From contig OZ022258.1 in assembly GCA_963978905.1 (NCBI GenBank), positions 31,872,716 to 31,936,715 on the forward strand: a stretch of 64,000 nt of DNA, given 5' to 3'. The notes under the pieces are model-generated. The model was not told the origin of the DNA. It did no database searches and worked only from the letters and a program-made list of their open reading frames with translations. Within the stretch, counting starts at the first letter, position 1, and every line of letters starts with the position of its first letter. The DNA is from Trichostrongylus colubriformis. Lineage: Eukaryota > Nematoda > Chromadorea > Rhabditida > Trichostrongylidae. Shown here one piece after another: positions 44,332 through 55,233 of this stretch. Made by a program: the position numbers and the translations under genes.

Positions 44332-45459
44332 TTTATGGACTAACACTGATTTGTCCCAATTTACTGATGAGTGGTGCCTTCTATGGCTTTTTTTTTTAAA
44401 TTATTACACCCTCATCACAGCTCCCCTTTTCGCTGGCAACCCCACGTCATTTGAATAAAACCGTTTTTCCGCCATTCGTCATTAGAATTTGACGAATTAA
44501 CGATAGTTTCTGTGACGATTCGTGAGACGGCTACTGGCCTTCAACTCCAATTCGCAGGGCTTAGCGAAGACAAGCGGAAGCAAAGGGCGAGCATACCGAA
44601 ATGCATCAGCAATTGTGCAGCGATTAAAAAACATTGCATTAACGTATTGTTCACGTCATTCAATAACCACTCATAATTGCACGCATTCAGTAGTGAAAAA
44701 AGTTGTTTGCCAGTTTAACACCACGTCTTTGCTGTCTAGACTGTCGCACCTCCAACCTGCACTTACAATTAGACGCTCTTTCTTACAATGGAAATTGAAA
44801 GTGATTTCCGCAATTAATTTTTAGCTGTCTACAGTAGGAAGGTCCTTCAGATAAGTTCACAAGAGGAGTTCGAGTAATTCTTTGAAAGAAGCATTTTGGA
44901 TGGGTTTTTCAAGGATTGAAAATGACATTATTTACTAATAACGGTATCTGTTACTGATTTCAACCCTTACATAATCATCCTCAAAAGCTGCAGACCATCT
45001 GTACACCAGTAGAGCCCATCAATTTGGTGTTTCCTCGCATGTTCGATTCCTTCCCAAGTTAAGATCCTGACAATTTCCATCAATTATTAATTCGATTTTT
45101 TTTTTGCACGCAGAAAAATACGGAACAGTGTTTCTAACCTGAAGCCCAGTATCCGTGCTTCTACATCACGTTTTTTTTCCGAAATCAGTTTAAATTCAAA
45201 ATTCGAAATCAAGTCCAGATATGGAATTCCACAACCCACCCTGTTCGAGGACGGATGCTTTACGCTCTCTTATCATGTATCCCATAACTGTGAGAATTCA
45301 TACTCGCGCTTAGCTTATGCATGTATTGATGATTTCATTGATCTCAGAGTGTAAAATGTATGAACACTTTTACATAAGATTACTTGGAAGAAGTGGATAT
45401 TGCATGTAGTAACAGTACTATTACAAACATCAAAAATTAGTAACCCATATACACACATA
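44332..45459. other. No certain gene
   Basis: A 100-codon plus frame (44522-44824) is open but unsupported. The remainder is anonymous and AT-rich. Confidence 0.35.
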
Positions 45460-45959
45460 CAGTAGCGCTCAAAAGTATTCGGCCAAAACTTTTTGTCATA
45501 ACTTTTTTCTACTTGACCAGATTTGACAAAATTTTAATATGTGGTGCCTGAACCTATTGTCAACATTTTCTGCTATTTGAGTGCGGCTTGACACTTTTCA
45601 TGGTTTTTTACAAGAATTTACTACAAAACCACCGAAAAAAGGTAAAAGGCCTGGTCAAGAAAAACGGCTTTTTTTACAAAAACAGAACGAGCACGCCTTA
45701 GAAAACATCAGTCTTTAGTAGAAAGACCACTTTTGATGACAGCAGCACAGCGGGACGGCATAGGGATGGCACTCCAAAAACCAAAAATTGCATTTAACCA
45801 CGTAACTTACACCGTTGATCGCCAAAATAGTATGTTAAGTATGCAGTGTCTCCAAGTACAACATACTAAAATTTCTCTTAAATCGGTCCAGTCCCATAAA
45901 AGTTACAAGTGAAAAACAAAGTGATGAACCATGTGGCGGAAGAATTTTGAGCGCTACTG
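45460..45959 (+). mobile_element. 0.5-kb TA-flanked MITE, copy 4 (500 bp)
   Basis: Same family as 12716, more diverged in the right end (CGGAAGAATTTTGAGCGCTA). TA at 45458-45459 and 45960-45961. Confidence 0.85.
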
Positions 45960-46235
45960 TAGAAACCGAATATCACTGGAAACTCCGGAAATTAAAAAAC
46001 AATGTTAGAATTACATCCGAAACAACTCTACCTATGATCTGTGCTATTCCAAACTCGTTAATCCTTTGATTCCTTGCATTATTCAACCGCATTTCAGCAA
46101 TTCATTCACCAGTACAACTGCTTCTCTCGAAATGTGAAATGGGAATGATTCAAAGCTAACCACTTCTTTGAAGCGTATTGCAAGAGTGGTTGTAATCAGT
46201 AGAGGGCTTTCTGGTCATCCTCAATCCCCCCTGTC

Positions 46236-46396
46236 TCAGTGACAAAAAGTGTTTAAAATTAGACTGGTAAGAGGGTTTCGTGCTTTGCATGGCGTTTGAG
46301 AATTTCCTTCACTTTTCGCAGTCATTAGTTGATCATACAGCATGTTAACAGCAAACATGAACAAGTTCTCGGCAACTACCACCTGCAGCAATGATG
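46236..46396 (-). CDS. Candidate terminal exon, 52 codons
   Basis: The minus-strand acceptor CATCCATATTTTTTCAG is nearly ideal. After two bases the frame reads SLLQVVVAENLFMFAVNMLY and DQLMTAKSEGNSQTPCKARN to TGA. The hydrophobic first part could be a membrane segment. No family is recognised. Confidence 0.45.
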
Positions 46397-46553
46397 CTGA
46401 AAAAATATGGATGTTTACATTCCACACGCACTTTGCACCCTCCTAATAAAAGACATATGCAAACCATAATTGCTTCTGTAGAAAAGTGACGTTCTCCATA
46501 AATGTGACATGTCTGGCCTTTCGTGAAATCTAACAGGAAGGAACTGACCATGT

Positions 46554-47220
46554 GCTTCTATAAATATGTAGCTGGTATATATTCTTGTTCGTTTGAAGCA
46601 AGCCCACTGCGGGAGTTGCGTGGCCCTAATGTTTTAGTGGAACAGGTTTTGCATACTTCGTAGAACATTGCAGTGGAACTCAGGAATAACAATGCCGGAG
46701 GGGAGCATTGGTGCCACATGTAGTGAGGGGTGCAGCAACTCGATGGCGTGAATTCATCCTAAACTTGAGGAGAAAATTGGTGTAAGGCATGCGATGGCCT
46801 TAATATGCAAGGAGGTTTGGCGTTTTGCTAGAAGTGGATCACACAGTAAAAAGATCCTTTCTCCCCTCCAGTTACTGTCTATTCTCAATTCATATAACAG
46901 CAAAAATGCTTACAGTTACCAACAAATGGATGGTAATGATACTTCCGTGCTCTCAATTTTCCGTTCACTCGAGTTTCGAAGGCAGTGCTGCATTCAACAG
47001 ATCATTAGAACGCTTCTGTCTGAGCCCACCCAGAAGGGCGTGTGGAATTCGCGTAGACCACCGTCAGAAAGTTTCAGAAAACACTATGATCGCTGTGATC
47101 GGGTGGTGTTTCCTTTTTAGGAGGTCTGACTTCTTAATGAGCCGTGGAATAATGAACTTTATAATCTCCGTGCAAGGAACGCGATCAGGAACGCCTCATT
47201 ATGCCCTGATAAGCGGCTAA
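46554..47220. other. No certain gene
   Basis: Overlapping plus frames at 46794-47220 have no motif. The stretch precedes the promoter-like region of the next gene. Confidence 0.35.
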
Positions 47221-47234
47221 CATATTATCATCTT

Positions 47235-47278
47235 AAAGGGGCGTGCCTCAAGGGGTGTGGTCGCGGCGGCTATAAAAG
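47235..47278 (+). promoter_or_regulatory. TATA-type promoter with GC/CACC-like boxes
   Basis: TATAAAAG at 47271-47278 lies 56 bp before the ATG at 47334. Immediately upstream are AAGGGGCGTGCC and AGGGGTGTGGTCGCGG, resembling Sp1/KLF-type GC and CACC boxes. This arrangement is unusual in the AT-rich surroundings and supports a cap-driven start for the gene that follows. Confidence 0.5.
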
Positions 47279-47333
47279 ACGTCGTTGGCTTGTCCCACAC
47301 AGACCGTGCGTCGCCTATTGACATACAGCAAAG

Positions 47334-47766
47334 ATGATATTCGAAGTTCCTGTAGACCATTTTCCGCAACGCATCCGTCCGCAACGACCGCCTGCGTTGA
47401 TTTTGCCGCAGATCTCCATTTTGAGGAGTCAAGCCGAGCTCACCGCTAACGTTGTGTCCAGCCCTTTAGGTTTGTTTCGTTTTTTGAAATTATAACTTTT
47501 CTGTGTAGCTTTTCTTTTCTACCTCGTTTGATTTGCTTTATTGACTGATTGTCGCTGTTTCAGTCCGTCGATCAGAGTTCAAGTTCAACGCCGATCCGCG
47601 AAGGCTCTCCGCTGATATTCTGTTACCGAACCGAACAAAGTCCATGCCATGTTTGGCTGAAAGACGGACATCCACGCCGGTACTGAAGTCGTTAGAGGTG
47701 CCGAGGATTTTCTCAAATGCACTACAGATTCTCTCCACAGCGGTGTCATTACCACAATTAGCCTAA
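47334..47766 (+). CDS. Complete two-exon host gene, 112 residues
   Basis: ATG at 47334; exon 1 47334-47469 ends TTTAG|GTTTGT; a 94-bp intron ends GTCGCTGTTTCAG; exon 2 47564-47766 ends in TAA. Phase 1+2 fits. The protein starts MIFEVPVDHFPQRIRPQRPP and continues through FNADPRRLSADILLPNRTKS and LEVPRIFSNALQILSTAVSL. It is Pro/Arg-rich with no signal peptide, membrane span or zinc motif; a nuclear or cytoplasmic role is only a guess. It lies downstream of a TATA box, with an AATAAA at about 47970. No family is recognised. Both exons are too short to show up as long ORFs. Confidence 0.55.
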
Positions 47767-47826
47767 CCGCTTGTGGATTGCAGTGCATCAATCGCAAATA
47801 TCCTCATTTTTATGTATTTATTGTAG

Positions 47827-48321
47827 CGAGTTCTTCTGTAGAGAACTCGTCCTGACGTACTATTCGTCCTGACGTACTATATGTTAATATGTTCGCCTAT
47901 CACATTCCCTGTGATCTCATCGATGACGAGTACCGTACTGTTCATGCTTTATCGTTCGTTTTACAAATCTAATAAACCTTATGGAAACGTGCATCTGTCC
48001 TGTACTACATACTCGATGTCACAACACATAAACAACATCACACATCATGTCGAGAACATACAAAACTGCTCCCGACTCCTCGTGAGTCATCAGGAAGCTG
48101 AATCGAAGAATGTTGTGAACTACACGGCGCAACTTAGTTAGTCATGGGTAGCATAGCATTCCTTGACGTGATCTGAGTCATACTTACGTAAAGTGAACGG
48201 CGATGAAGCTTCACAGAGAACCTGTCTAGGTGTGGTCGGACTGAAAATCGTCGACCTTGCCAATGGAAAGACAATCGATGTCGGGACCCCAAACTGCAAC
48301 CGTAACATTCCTCACATTTGA
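47827..48321 (+). pseudogene. Two-exon gene with a 17-bp frame-breaking duplication
   Basis: The acceptor TTTATGTATTTATTGTAG ends at 47826. Exon 47827-48081 ends CTC|GTGAGT; exon 48178-48321 encodes KVNGDEASQRTCLGVVGLKI and VDLANGKTIDVG to TGA. Phase 0 fits across the 96-bp intron. Inside the first exon a perfect 17-bp tandem repeat (47847-47863, 47864-47880) shifts the frame; on either side of it the reading is open and consistent. The first exon is hydrophobic (TSTVLFMLYRSF), perhaps membrane-associated. It starts only 60 bp after the previous stop, so the two may be co-transcribed. Confidence 0.45.
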
Positions 48322-48900
48322 CCTAGGGAACACTAAATTCCTCTTCCATTTCGATTCGCATCTTTGTCTATTGACGGTCGTACATGCGCCCTCACAACTC
48401 TTTGAAAAACAGGTCCGCCCCCGGCTTTAAGTAGCAGTTCGCTGAACATGAACAAAGTGACATCACCGAGTGCCTGTGACCCATTAACACATAAACACTA
48501 TGAGCGTGATGAACACCACCTCTTTTCGTGGTCTCGAACTGCTGAGGGAAAGTGGCATGATTCATAAGAAATTGTACACCATTGCCCACAAGAGCCGGTG
48601 AATGCGCGGGCAACCTCGAGGGTTCCTGGAATAGAATATGGGCAAACTCGAGGCTCAATTTCCTGTTTGTTTTCCCGATTCCCCACGGATATGATGGTTC
48701 ACAGAAAGAGGCTCGTTGGTCAGGGGGCTAGCCAAGTTCGATGGTCATTTTGTACCTTAACTTTATGCGATGTGGTGTACACCTTCTCCGACGCAGACAA
48801 GTAGATTGAATTCAAAAGTTTACGTAGAAGTTGCTGCTTAGAGCCCACTTTTCCTATCTAGGGCCATAATATCAGTTTCATGTCTTGTGGTCTACCACAG
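48322..48900. other. No certain gene
   Basis: Opposite frames overlap at 48392-48804. No recognisable motif or splice pair was found. Confidence 0.35.
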
Positions 48901-49023
48901 GAAGGAATGCAGTGCTTGTCCTCACGTGGGAACGCAGTTTTTGAGAAAGCCGATGTGGGGAGTCATGATCAGGGCACTCCCAGGTGTCGAGGAAAATGGC
49001 CGCCCTGTACAAGCCCTTTCTAA
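48901..49023 (+). CDS. Candidate terminal exon, 40 codons
   Basis: After TGTGGTCTACCACAG the frame reads EGMQCLSSRGNAVFEKADVG in phase 0 to TAA; a CAG|GTGTCG donor at 48983 could end it earlier. No family is recognised. Confidence 0.3.
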   Translation, partial: EGMQCLSSRGNAVFEKADVGSHDQGTPRCRGKWPPCTSPF

Positions 49024-51195
49024 CAATAGAAGGACAAAATACAACCCCTTTTTTAGACCTCTACAATAACAGTATCTGTTGGCGAATTGTAAAGTTGCAA
49101 TGTTCTATTGTCATATTGCCATGTATCCTTACTGTGTCGCACTATGTATCTTTAGTGCACCCAAAAAGACATTTATTTCACATTTCCTCACACAGGTTCG
49201 CTGTAGAATACCCTTTTCTCCTCCTGCTCATTGAAGAAGTTTGAATTCTAGTGGTTATCGCTGACATCTGCAGGTACCAGCCCCCCCCCCTCCTGTCCGG
49301 TCGAATACACCCCAGCCCTGTCGAGGATTCCTCGTCTCCCTGTGTACTTACTGCAAAGCACTGTTGAAAGCTAGTCATCCATTTTTCTCCAGAAAAATCA
49401 AAGCAAGTGGAAAATTGGACAAAATGATCTCTGCGACATGTATTGGTAGTTTGATCATTTGATTTAAACTTTGATTGTTTGATTTGAACTTTTACGCTTG
49501 CTTAGTAATCTAGTGAAAATTTACGCCTCCGTCCTATGATAACAGCAATTGCTCATAGGAATTCCACAAATCACTCAAAGATCAGTGGACCTCTGTCACC
49601 TAATGCCCTGCTCTACAAAGTTCCGCTCAAGACCCCGAGGCTCTGGAGCCGTAGAATTGTAGTTTAACTAATAGTTTATTGAAAATAGGGAAATAAATCT
49701 ATACATCCATGCAAACTGTGCATCCATCGTCTCTTTGCAGATATTAAAAAGTTGGAAAGGTTGGCATGGTGAAATTATGGGAGGAAAAGAGGGCTTAAAC
49801 CATAGATCTTCTACGCCTCTAATTTGAAATCCCTTGATGCCAGATCAATTTGAAATGTGCGAATAGTGAGATTTTAGATTGTGTTGCCTTTTCATTTTGA
49901 AAGTGAAAAATGTGGATTGCACACGTGCAAGACCACTGCTGTTGCAACTATTTTGAGGCTTTAAGACGTGTGTCACTCGTTAATGACGGCTAGGAAAAGC
50001 GGCTTTCCCTCCCCAGATTAAACTGCGAAATCCTGCGGAATTACTGTGCGGGCGGAGCTCACCATCACTTTCTCCTGAATGACGGATTCCTGAGGGAAGA
50101 CCCACGTTAAAGTGGGTCCAGCAGTATTTGCGAGGGAAATCCGCCTTGTAATGACGCAATACTACCACAGCTTGTTTCCATGATCGTCACTTTCCCACTT
50201 CCGCCAAAGCTGGCCAAGAGAACCACAGCAGATGAGGGATGACAGCCTAAGTCCCACAATACTCTTCACCAATGATTTTTACAGATGAAGTTTGGCCCCG
50301 TTCCATCCTTTTTCAAAAGCCACGAGTGCCGTTTACTATAACTGTTGCCTTGAGTAAACACGTTTTGTAGACAAGCAAGGGGGTTTGCCATTTATTCGAG
50401 AAGCTCTTAATCAGGTTAGCTGAGCTTGGCCTCTGAATTAGAGGTAACGACACATTCTCCGAGTTTTGATGAGAAATCCCTTGATCATCGCATTTCGTAT
50501 TTCCTTTGCAAGTCATCGTGCAGGCTATGCAGTGACTAATACAGTACAGCCTCGTTCTGAAGCGTCGAATGCGGTCTTAGAGGTTCAGCAACCAACAGAT
50601 TTGAAGAAAAACGAAACAGTCCTACTAACCTTTTTGAGCCCGGTTAAAGGATCTTGAGACAGGCTCTTCCAGAGCTGACTGCTAACCAGATGTGAGTGAT
50701 ATTCCTGAATGTCCGGTAGCCACTACATATTACCATTCCACGTTTGCATCGCCTCATAGAACGAGGCGTCACCCACGTTACCGCATCCTCTCGAGGTAGC
50801 CGAGCATCATGTACAGAACCAAAGGTAACAACTCATAACAAATTGAGATCAGCAGAAAAATAAGATTGTGCCAGAACGGTCACAAGGAAAGCTTTTGAGC
50901 AGTAATAGGGTACAACGGATCACGTTCGAACTAATTCGACTGCAAAAGGACAGTCTGCATTTGTGGAGTAAGCTGAGGGCAGATTTATGTATATGCATGC
51001 ATCCTCCATGGCTTTGGCTCGCGACCCTCCTCAGTGAGCAGTATGGCGATACTTGGGTTCATCAGGGCTTGGAACCATGTTTCAACTAATCTAATTATCT
51101 ACTTTTGTTAATTAACTATCTCTTCATTTGGAAAGTTGAACTCACATTTTACGGTACATATGGCTCGGAATATAATTGCCACTATATCTATACTC
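49024..51195. other. Mostly anonymous; weak exon candidate at 50512
   Basis: 50512-50657 (plus) follows CGTATTTCCTTTGCAAG and reads HRAGYAVTNTVQPRSEASNA to a stop. The minus strand is open over 50516-50313 too. A C10 run lies at 49281-49290. Nothing else is supported. Confidence 0.3.
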
Positions 51196-51744
51196 TCAAA
51201 CTATACTACGCTTGAGCACGGCCCAATAGAAACCGAACACCAGAGTAAAAGTAAGCTCGGTAACATAGCAGCTGAAGGATATAAGTAGGATAACATAAGA
51301 TACCATGCTGTAATGTTCGTAGCTCTCACTTCAATTCTCGTGTCGCGCAGGAAGTCTAATGAATCCTGCCCAAAAGATCTCTCATTATGCCATGAACCAT
51401 GAATGTGCTGTGAAGTGCTGCACGGGGTAAATGAGCCCAGCTGCAGTTTGAACGATACACGACTTACCAAAAATCCCATACATGAAAAGAATTATACTAA
51501 TCATGTCGTTTAATTGGGAACCTCAAATTTTCTGAACCATGTTTCCTCTGGATGTGCCTTTCGAGTCTGAATTCCAGAATGGTCTCTGATACTTGGCTGA
51601 TGAATGCTTTATTGAGCTACCTGGTAGAGTTCCGTTTCCTTCAACAAAGCTATTGAGTATTAAACCCGTAAAGATTACAGCTACAATACCCAAACAAATT
51701 AAAGGGATTAGACAGCGTAGCCGGTGGGAGTGATTCCGGCGCAA
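51196..51744 (-). CDS. Host gene, single-pass membrane protein, three exons
   Basis: Minus strand. Exon about 51744-51538 encodes a short basic head (RRNHSHRLR) and a hydrophobic span CLIPLICLGIVAVIFTGLIL followed by N and S/T sites, the topology of a type II membrane protein. Exon 51440-51304 (acceptor CGTTCAAACTGCAG, donor ATG|GTATCT) reads SQHIHGSWHNERSFGQDSLD and an N-glycosylation NIT. Exon 51271-51196 reads YVTELTFTLVFGFYWAVLKR to TGA. Phases 0 and 2+1 fit, but the second intron is only 32 bp, which is suspiciously short, and the first donor (GTTCAG) is weak. The true start codon lies upstream. Golgi-type enzymes have this layout; no catalytic domain is seen. Confidence 0.4.
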
Positions 51745-52030
51745 AGACAGGTATCGTATTTACGGGCTTAAGGCTTAACAGTTGTGACGGCTATCTACTT
51801 GCTTCGACTTAATCCAATATTTTGGTGGAGCGATTACGTCAAGAGAGATCAGTGTGAGAAATTCTTATGTGCTCTGAGTTAAGAATGGGCGATAATCCAA
51901 GAAGAAGCAGACGGTCTGGAAAGGTCCTGTTGTGATTTCACACCGTCGCTCACGGGATATCTCGGAACCTTCCCATGTCTGTCAGCCGGTCAAAGCTGTA
52001 AGTATACAATCGAAAAGTGGTGACATCAGC

Positions 52031-52097
52031 ATTTCACACGGAGATGTGAAATCCCTTGCACACCACATCAGGTGTGAGAACACACCTGATGTGGTGT
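52031..52097. repeat. Two adjacent hairpins
   Basis: ATTTCACA/TGTGAAAT around a 6-nt loop (52031-52052), then a perfect 17-bp stem, ACACCACATCAGGTGTG at 52060-52076 and its inverse at 52081-52097, with loop AGAA. They lie about 75 bp from the LTR element and outside any identified gene. Confidence 0.6.
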
Positions 52098-52172
52098 ACG
52101 GGGGTTACTGGCTTGTCTGAAGCCACAATTTTTTCAGCAAATGGGACTGTGAAACTAATCCAAGATACTGTT

Positions 52173-52557
52173 TTTGGTAGGTGACCAATGGATAACTATA
52201 CGCACGTGTAACAATGGTTTATTACGACGTTACGTACAAGAACATTAATAATATATTTCACTGGGTACATATACATGATAATGTGGGCGGACCCACTACA
52301 TAATATCTAAGTTCGCCACTAGTTGGCTTGTGGGGATAATTGCTAGTAGGCATGAAAAGGAGTGCCGCGCCTAAGGGTAACTACTTCATGGCACTCCAGG
52401 ATACCTACTTAGGGTATGCTTAGTTCATGCCTATGGCTACATTTTAAGTGATACTTATCATTCATTGCATAATCAAAGGTGCTCACCGTTATCAATCAGA
52501 TATATTTGTCATGGACAGTTTATTATATTTCTATGGAAAGGTTGTGAGTCCACAACA
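52173..52557 (-). repeat. Element A 3' LTR
   Basis: 385 bp, plus-strand start TTTGGTAGGTGACC and end GAGTCCACAACA. It differs from its partner at 55745-56129 at only a few positions, implying recent insertion. Confidence 0.9.
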
Positions 52558-52653
52558 CTGGGGCAGGGGCGAAATGAGCGGTAGCTCATTACAATTCATG
52601 ATCACTTATATCAAATAATCAATCACAGCAGAAATGCATGAGCAAAGAAAGTA

Positions 52654-53232
52654 TCAAGTAATCATCAGAAAACAAAAATCAAGCGAATAAATCCGATAAG
52701 AGCATAGGTGAAGAGGTAAAACTGTTTGCGTCTTCAACTGATAGAATAGGATTCGCGATAAAATTCTCAGAACTAGAAACACTATTGCAACTATGGTAGT
52801 AGCCACTACGGAACTGGTGGAAATTTTCCAGTGTTCAACAGCGAAGTTCAGGAAGTGTTTCATATCCGAGTAGTTGATGTAAATCGCACCTTCAGTTGTC
52901 ATATGCACATCAGATGAGGCATTCCAACGTGTGTGAAATGCTCTGAGCTCAGGTATTACGGTGTAGCCCTTCCTGTCACATGCCGCTCGACAAATATCAG
53001 CGTATTTGGGTGCTGTGTCGTAGATTTTTGTAGCTGTTTGTAGTGTAGGCGACTTGCATTTCATCGGAAATGCTGGTCGGTCATCATTCGTTTCCGCGAA
53101 AACTTGTCGCTGGGAGTAGCACGATAACGTTACTCCATCTCCTGAGATGCTGCTGCAAAAGTCTTGCGCAGGTGAGGCGGTAGTGTTGCAATCTCGAAGG
53201 CTCATGATTAGCTTGTTGTCCGAAGAGTTCAT
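52654..53232 (-). CDS. Element A membrane-anchored (env-like) protein part
   Basis: 192 codons in one frame: a cysteine-containing ectodomain-like part with N-glycosylation sites, a hydrophobic span near the C-terminus (SSVVATTIVAIVFLVLRIL) and a short tail. The position after gag and before the 3' LTR, with a terminal anchor, is that of envelope-like proteins found in some nematode BEL elements; sequence alone does not identify a fusion protein. The frame continues upstream to a stop at 53470 that is absent in element B. Likely non-functional. Confidence 0.5.
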   Translation of the reverse strand: MNSSDNKLIMSLRDCNTTASPAQDFCSSISGDGVTLSCYSQRQVFAETNDDRPAFPMKCKSPTLQTATKIYDTAPKYADICRAACDRKGYTVIPELRAFHTRWNASSDVHMTTEGAIYINYSDMKHFLNFAVEHWKISTSSVVATTIVAIVFLVLRILSRILFYQLKTQTVLPLHLCSYRIYSLDFCFLMIT

Positions 53233-53469
53233 CTTGGCTTCGATATTCGTGGTTTTGTGATCGCACCTGGCATCATCCTTCGGCTGGAGGCAGATGTTTT
53301 CTTCATAGATGGCAACGTTGAAGCTGTCCTCGATTATTTTGATATCTTCAGTGGATGGAACTTCAGTAATATTCTCTTCTTTGGTAATGATGGCTTTTCT
53401 GTGATTGTCCGCAAAAGTGTAGGTAGGAACTTCATCTGTGCCACATCTTGCGCTCGTAACGAGTGGCTC

Positions 53470-55100
53470 TCATTCGTGATGTTCCTCAGTTTTGTAATCG
53501 TCTTCGAAAGAGATAAGTGGTGTAGCTGTAATGAATGAGCTATACTCTGTATCTGAGTTCTGGTTCGTCGACTTTAATCTCAGCACAGGTCGTTGGAGAG
53601 TCGGTTGGTGTGGTTCGTCCATTATATTCTTTTGCGGGCTCTTGTTTGGTAGTTTTCGAACACATCTCTTTCGTCGTTGGTAGTTTTCACCTGAAGGCTG
53701 TATGAAGCAGTTGTTGCTCATCGAGAGAGCGCTTCTTGATAGCGCGTGAATATTCGTGGGCGAAGGTGAAAACTTCCTTTCACCGAACGACTTTGATGTT
53801 TGCAGTCCAGTGGCAGTAGAGATGCAGAGAGAAGCGTTGTGGTCGTCGTTGCACTTTGGACATTTACTGACAGTAGAACACAATCTAGAACTGTGTCCCC
53901 TGCTAAAACACCTCCAGCATACTCTTTGTCGCTTCGCTTCTGCTCTTCGCTTCTCTGGAGAATCGAGCTTGAGACACTTTTGTGGTGAATGCTTTTCCCC
54001 ACAGAGACACGTTGGTTTGATCCTTTGTTTAGAATATAGTCCACAGTCGATTGTGCTTTCTTACTGGCTTCTGTAGTTGCTTTGATCGAAGCCAAACAAT
54101 GTCCTAGTTGTAAGCTCGATAGTCTCTTGTAGGGTGATTATCTCATCGATGATATCAATAATCTTGTTCACATCAAATGGGATCCTGGCCTCATTTTCCT
54201 TCGTTATCACCATACCACAGATCGACTCTGTGAATTTCGAGAGGATCAGGCGTCTCCACATTCGGTCGGCATTCATAGGCACACCGGTCTGTTCCAGGTG
54301 TATGATGCGTGAAGAAATAGCATCGAGAGTTTCACGGCAGCTCCTTGGATTTTCTTGAGCTCGTGGAAGACGCTCGATTTCATTCATCAATATATCCTAT
54401 TGATGGCTACGACGTACTTTTCTCCCATTACCGGGATGCTGCTTATGGAAGCGGCCGCTTTTCCTTTTAGGACTTGCTTCAGGAACAAGAACTTCTCCTG
54501 GTCGCTCAAGTCGGCATCATTATGGATTAGCGACTCAAATACGGACCAGAATGTGTTAAATTCCCTGTGGTTCCCAGAGAATGTGGGTACTTCTAGTAGT
54601 GGGCGTCTGACCCGAACGCTGCGCTCTTGTGGTGTTATGGCGCCGCTCGACCATTTCTGACAGCTGCTGTTAGTATCTGCGACAGTTCGGCTGTGAGGAA
54701 GTGTAGGTGAGGCCAGTAGAGAAGTCTGTTGTAGTAACTCCTCTTTCCTGAAGTCGATTTGGTTCAGCCATTGTATAACTTTGATCTCTAGGCTGTTCGA
54801 ATCCAATTCCAGGTGTCTGTTTAAATCCATCATGAGCTTCTCTCGTTCCTTGTGCTCAGTTCGTCCATTGATAGTTTCGATGGCTCCCTTAACGCAGGAA
54901 TCATGAAACTGCTTTGCAGAGCTGATAGTCCTTGTAAGATTATTCAGCTGAGCAGTTGTTTCTGCAATGTAAGCCCTACACTCCTCAATTTGTTGAGGAA
55001 ATGTGAAGGCTTGGTTCAAGTTAGTGATTTGTGGTTCACTAGACTTGATTAAAACGCAAGCGTTGGTAATCTTGGTTTTAAACACTTGAATTTCGGCCAT
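53470..55100 (-). pseudogene. Element A gag-like protein, broken
   Basis: Starts MAEIQVFKTK at 55100. The conserved Gag core PTFSGNHREFNTFWSVFESL lies at about 54560-54610. A short deletion relative to element B near 54390 shifts the frame, and CAG-TAA at about 54061 replaces a Gln codon of element B. After it the CCHC knuckle (CWRCFSRGHSSRLC) and C-terminal part remain open to a TGA at 53470. It would package element RNA if intact. Confidence 0.75.
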
Positions 55101-55233
55101 TTTGTAGGTCTGGCAACTGATTCTGAGTGTCAAATAGATTTTTTTTTCACAATTCAAAGGGTAACAGCGGCTTTTAAAGCTTCGCTGATTCCGCAATAGA
55201 ATTGTTCCTGCCACGCGGGTCTTTCTAGTGCAG

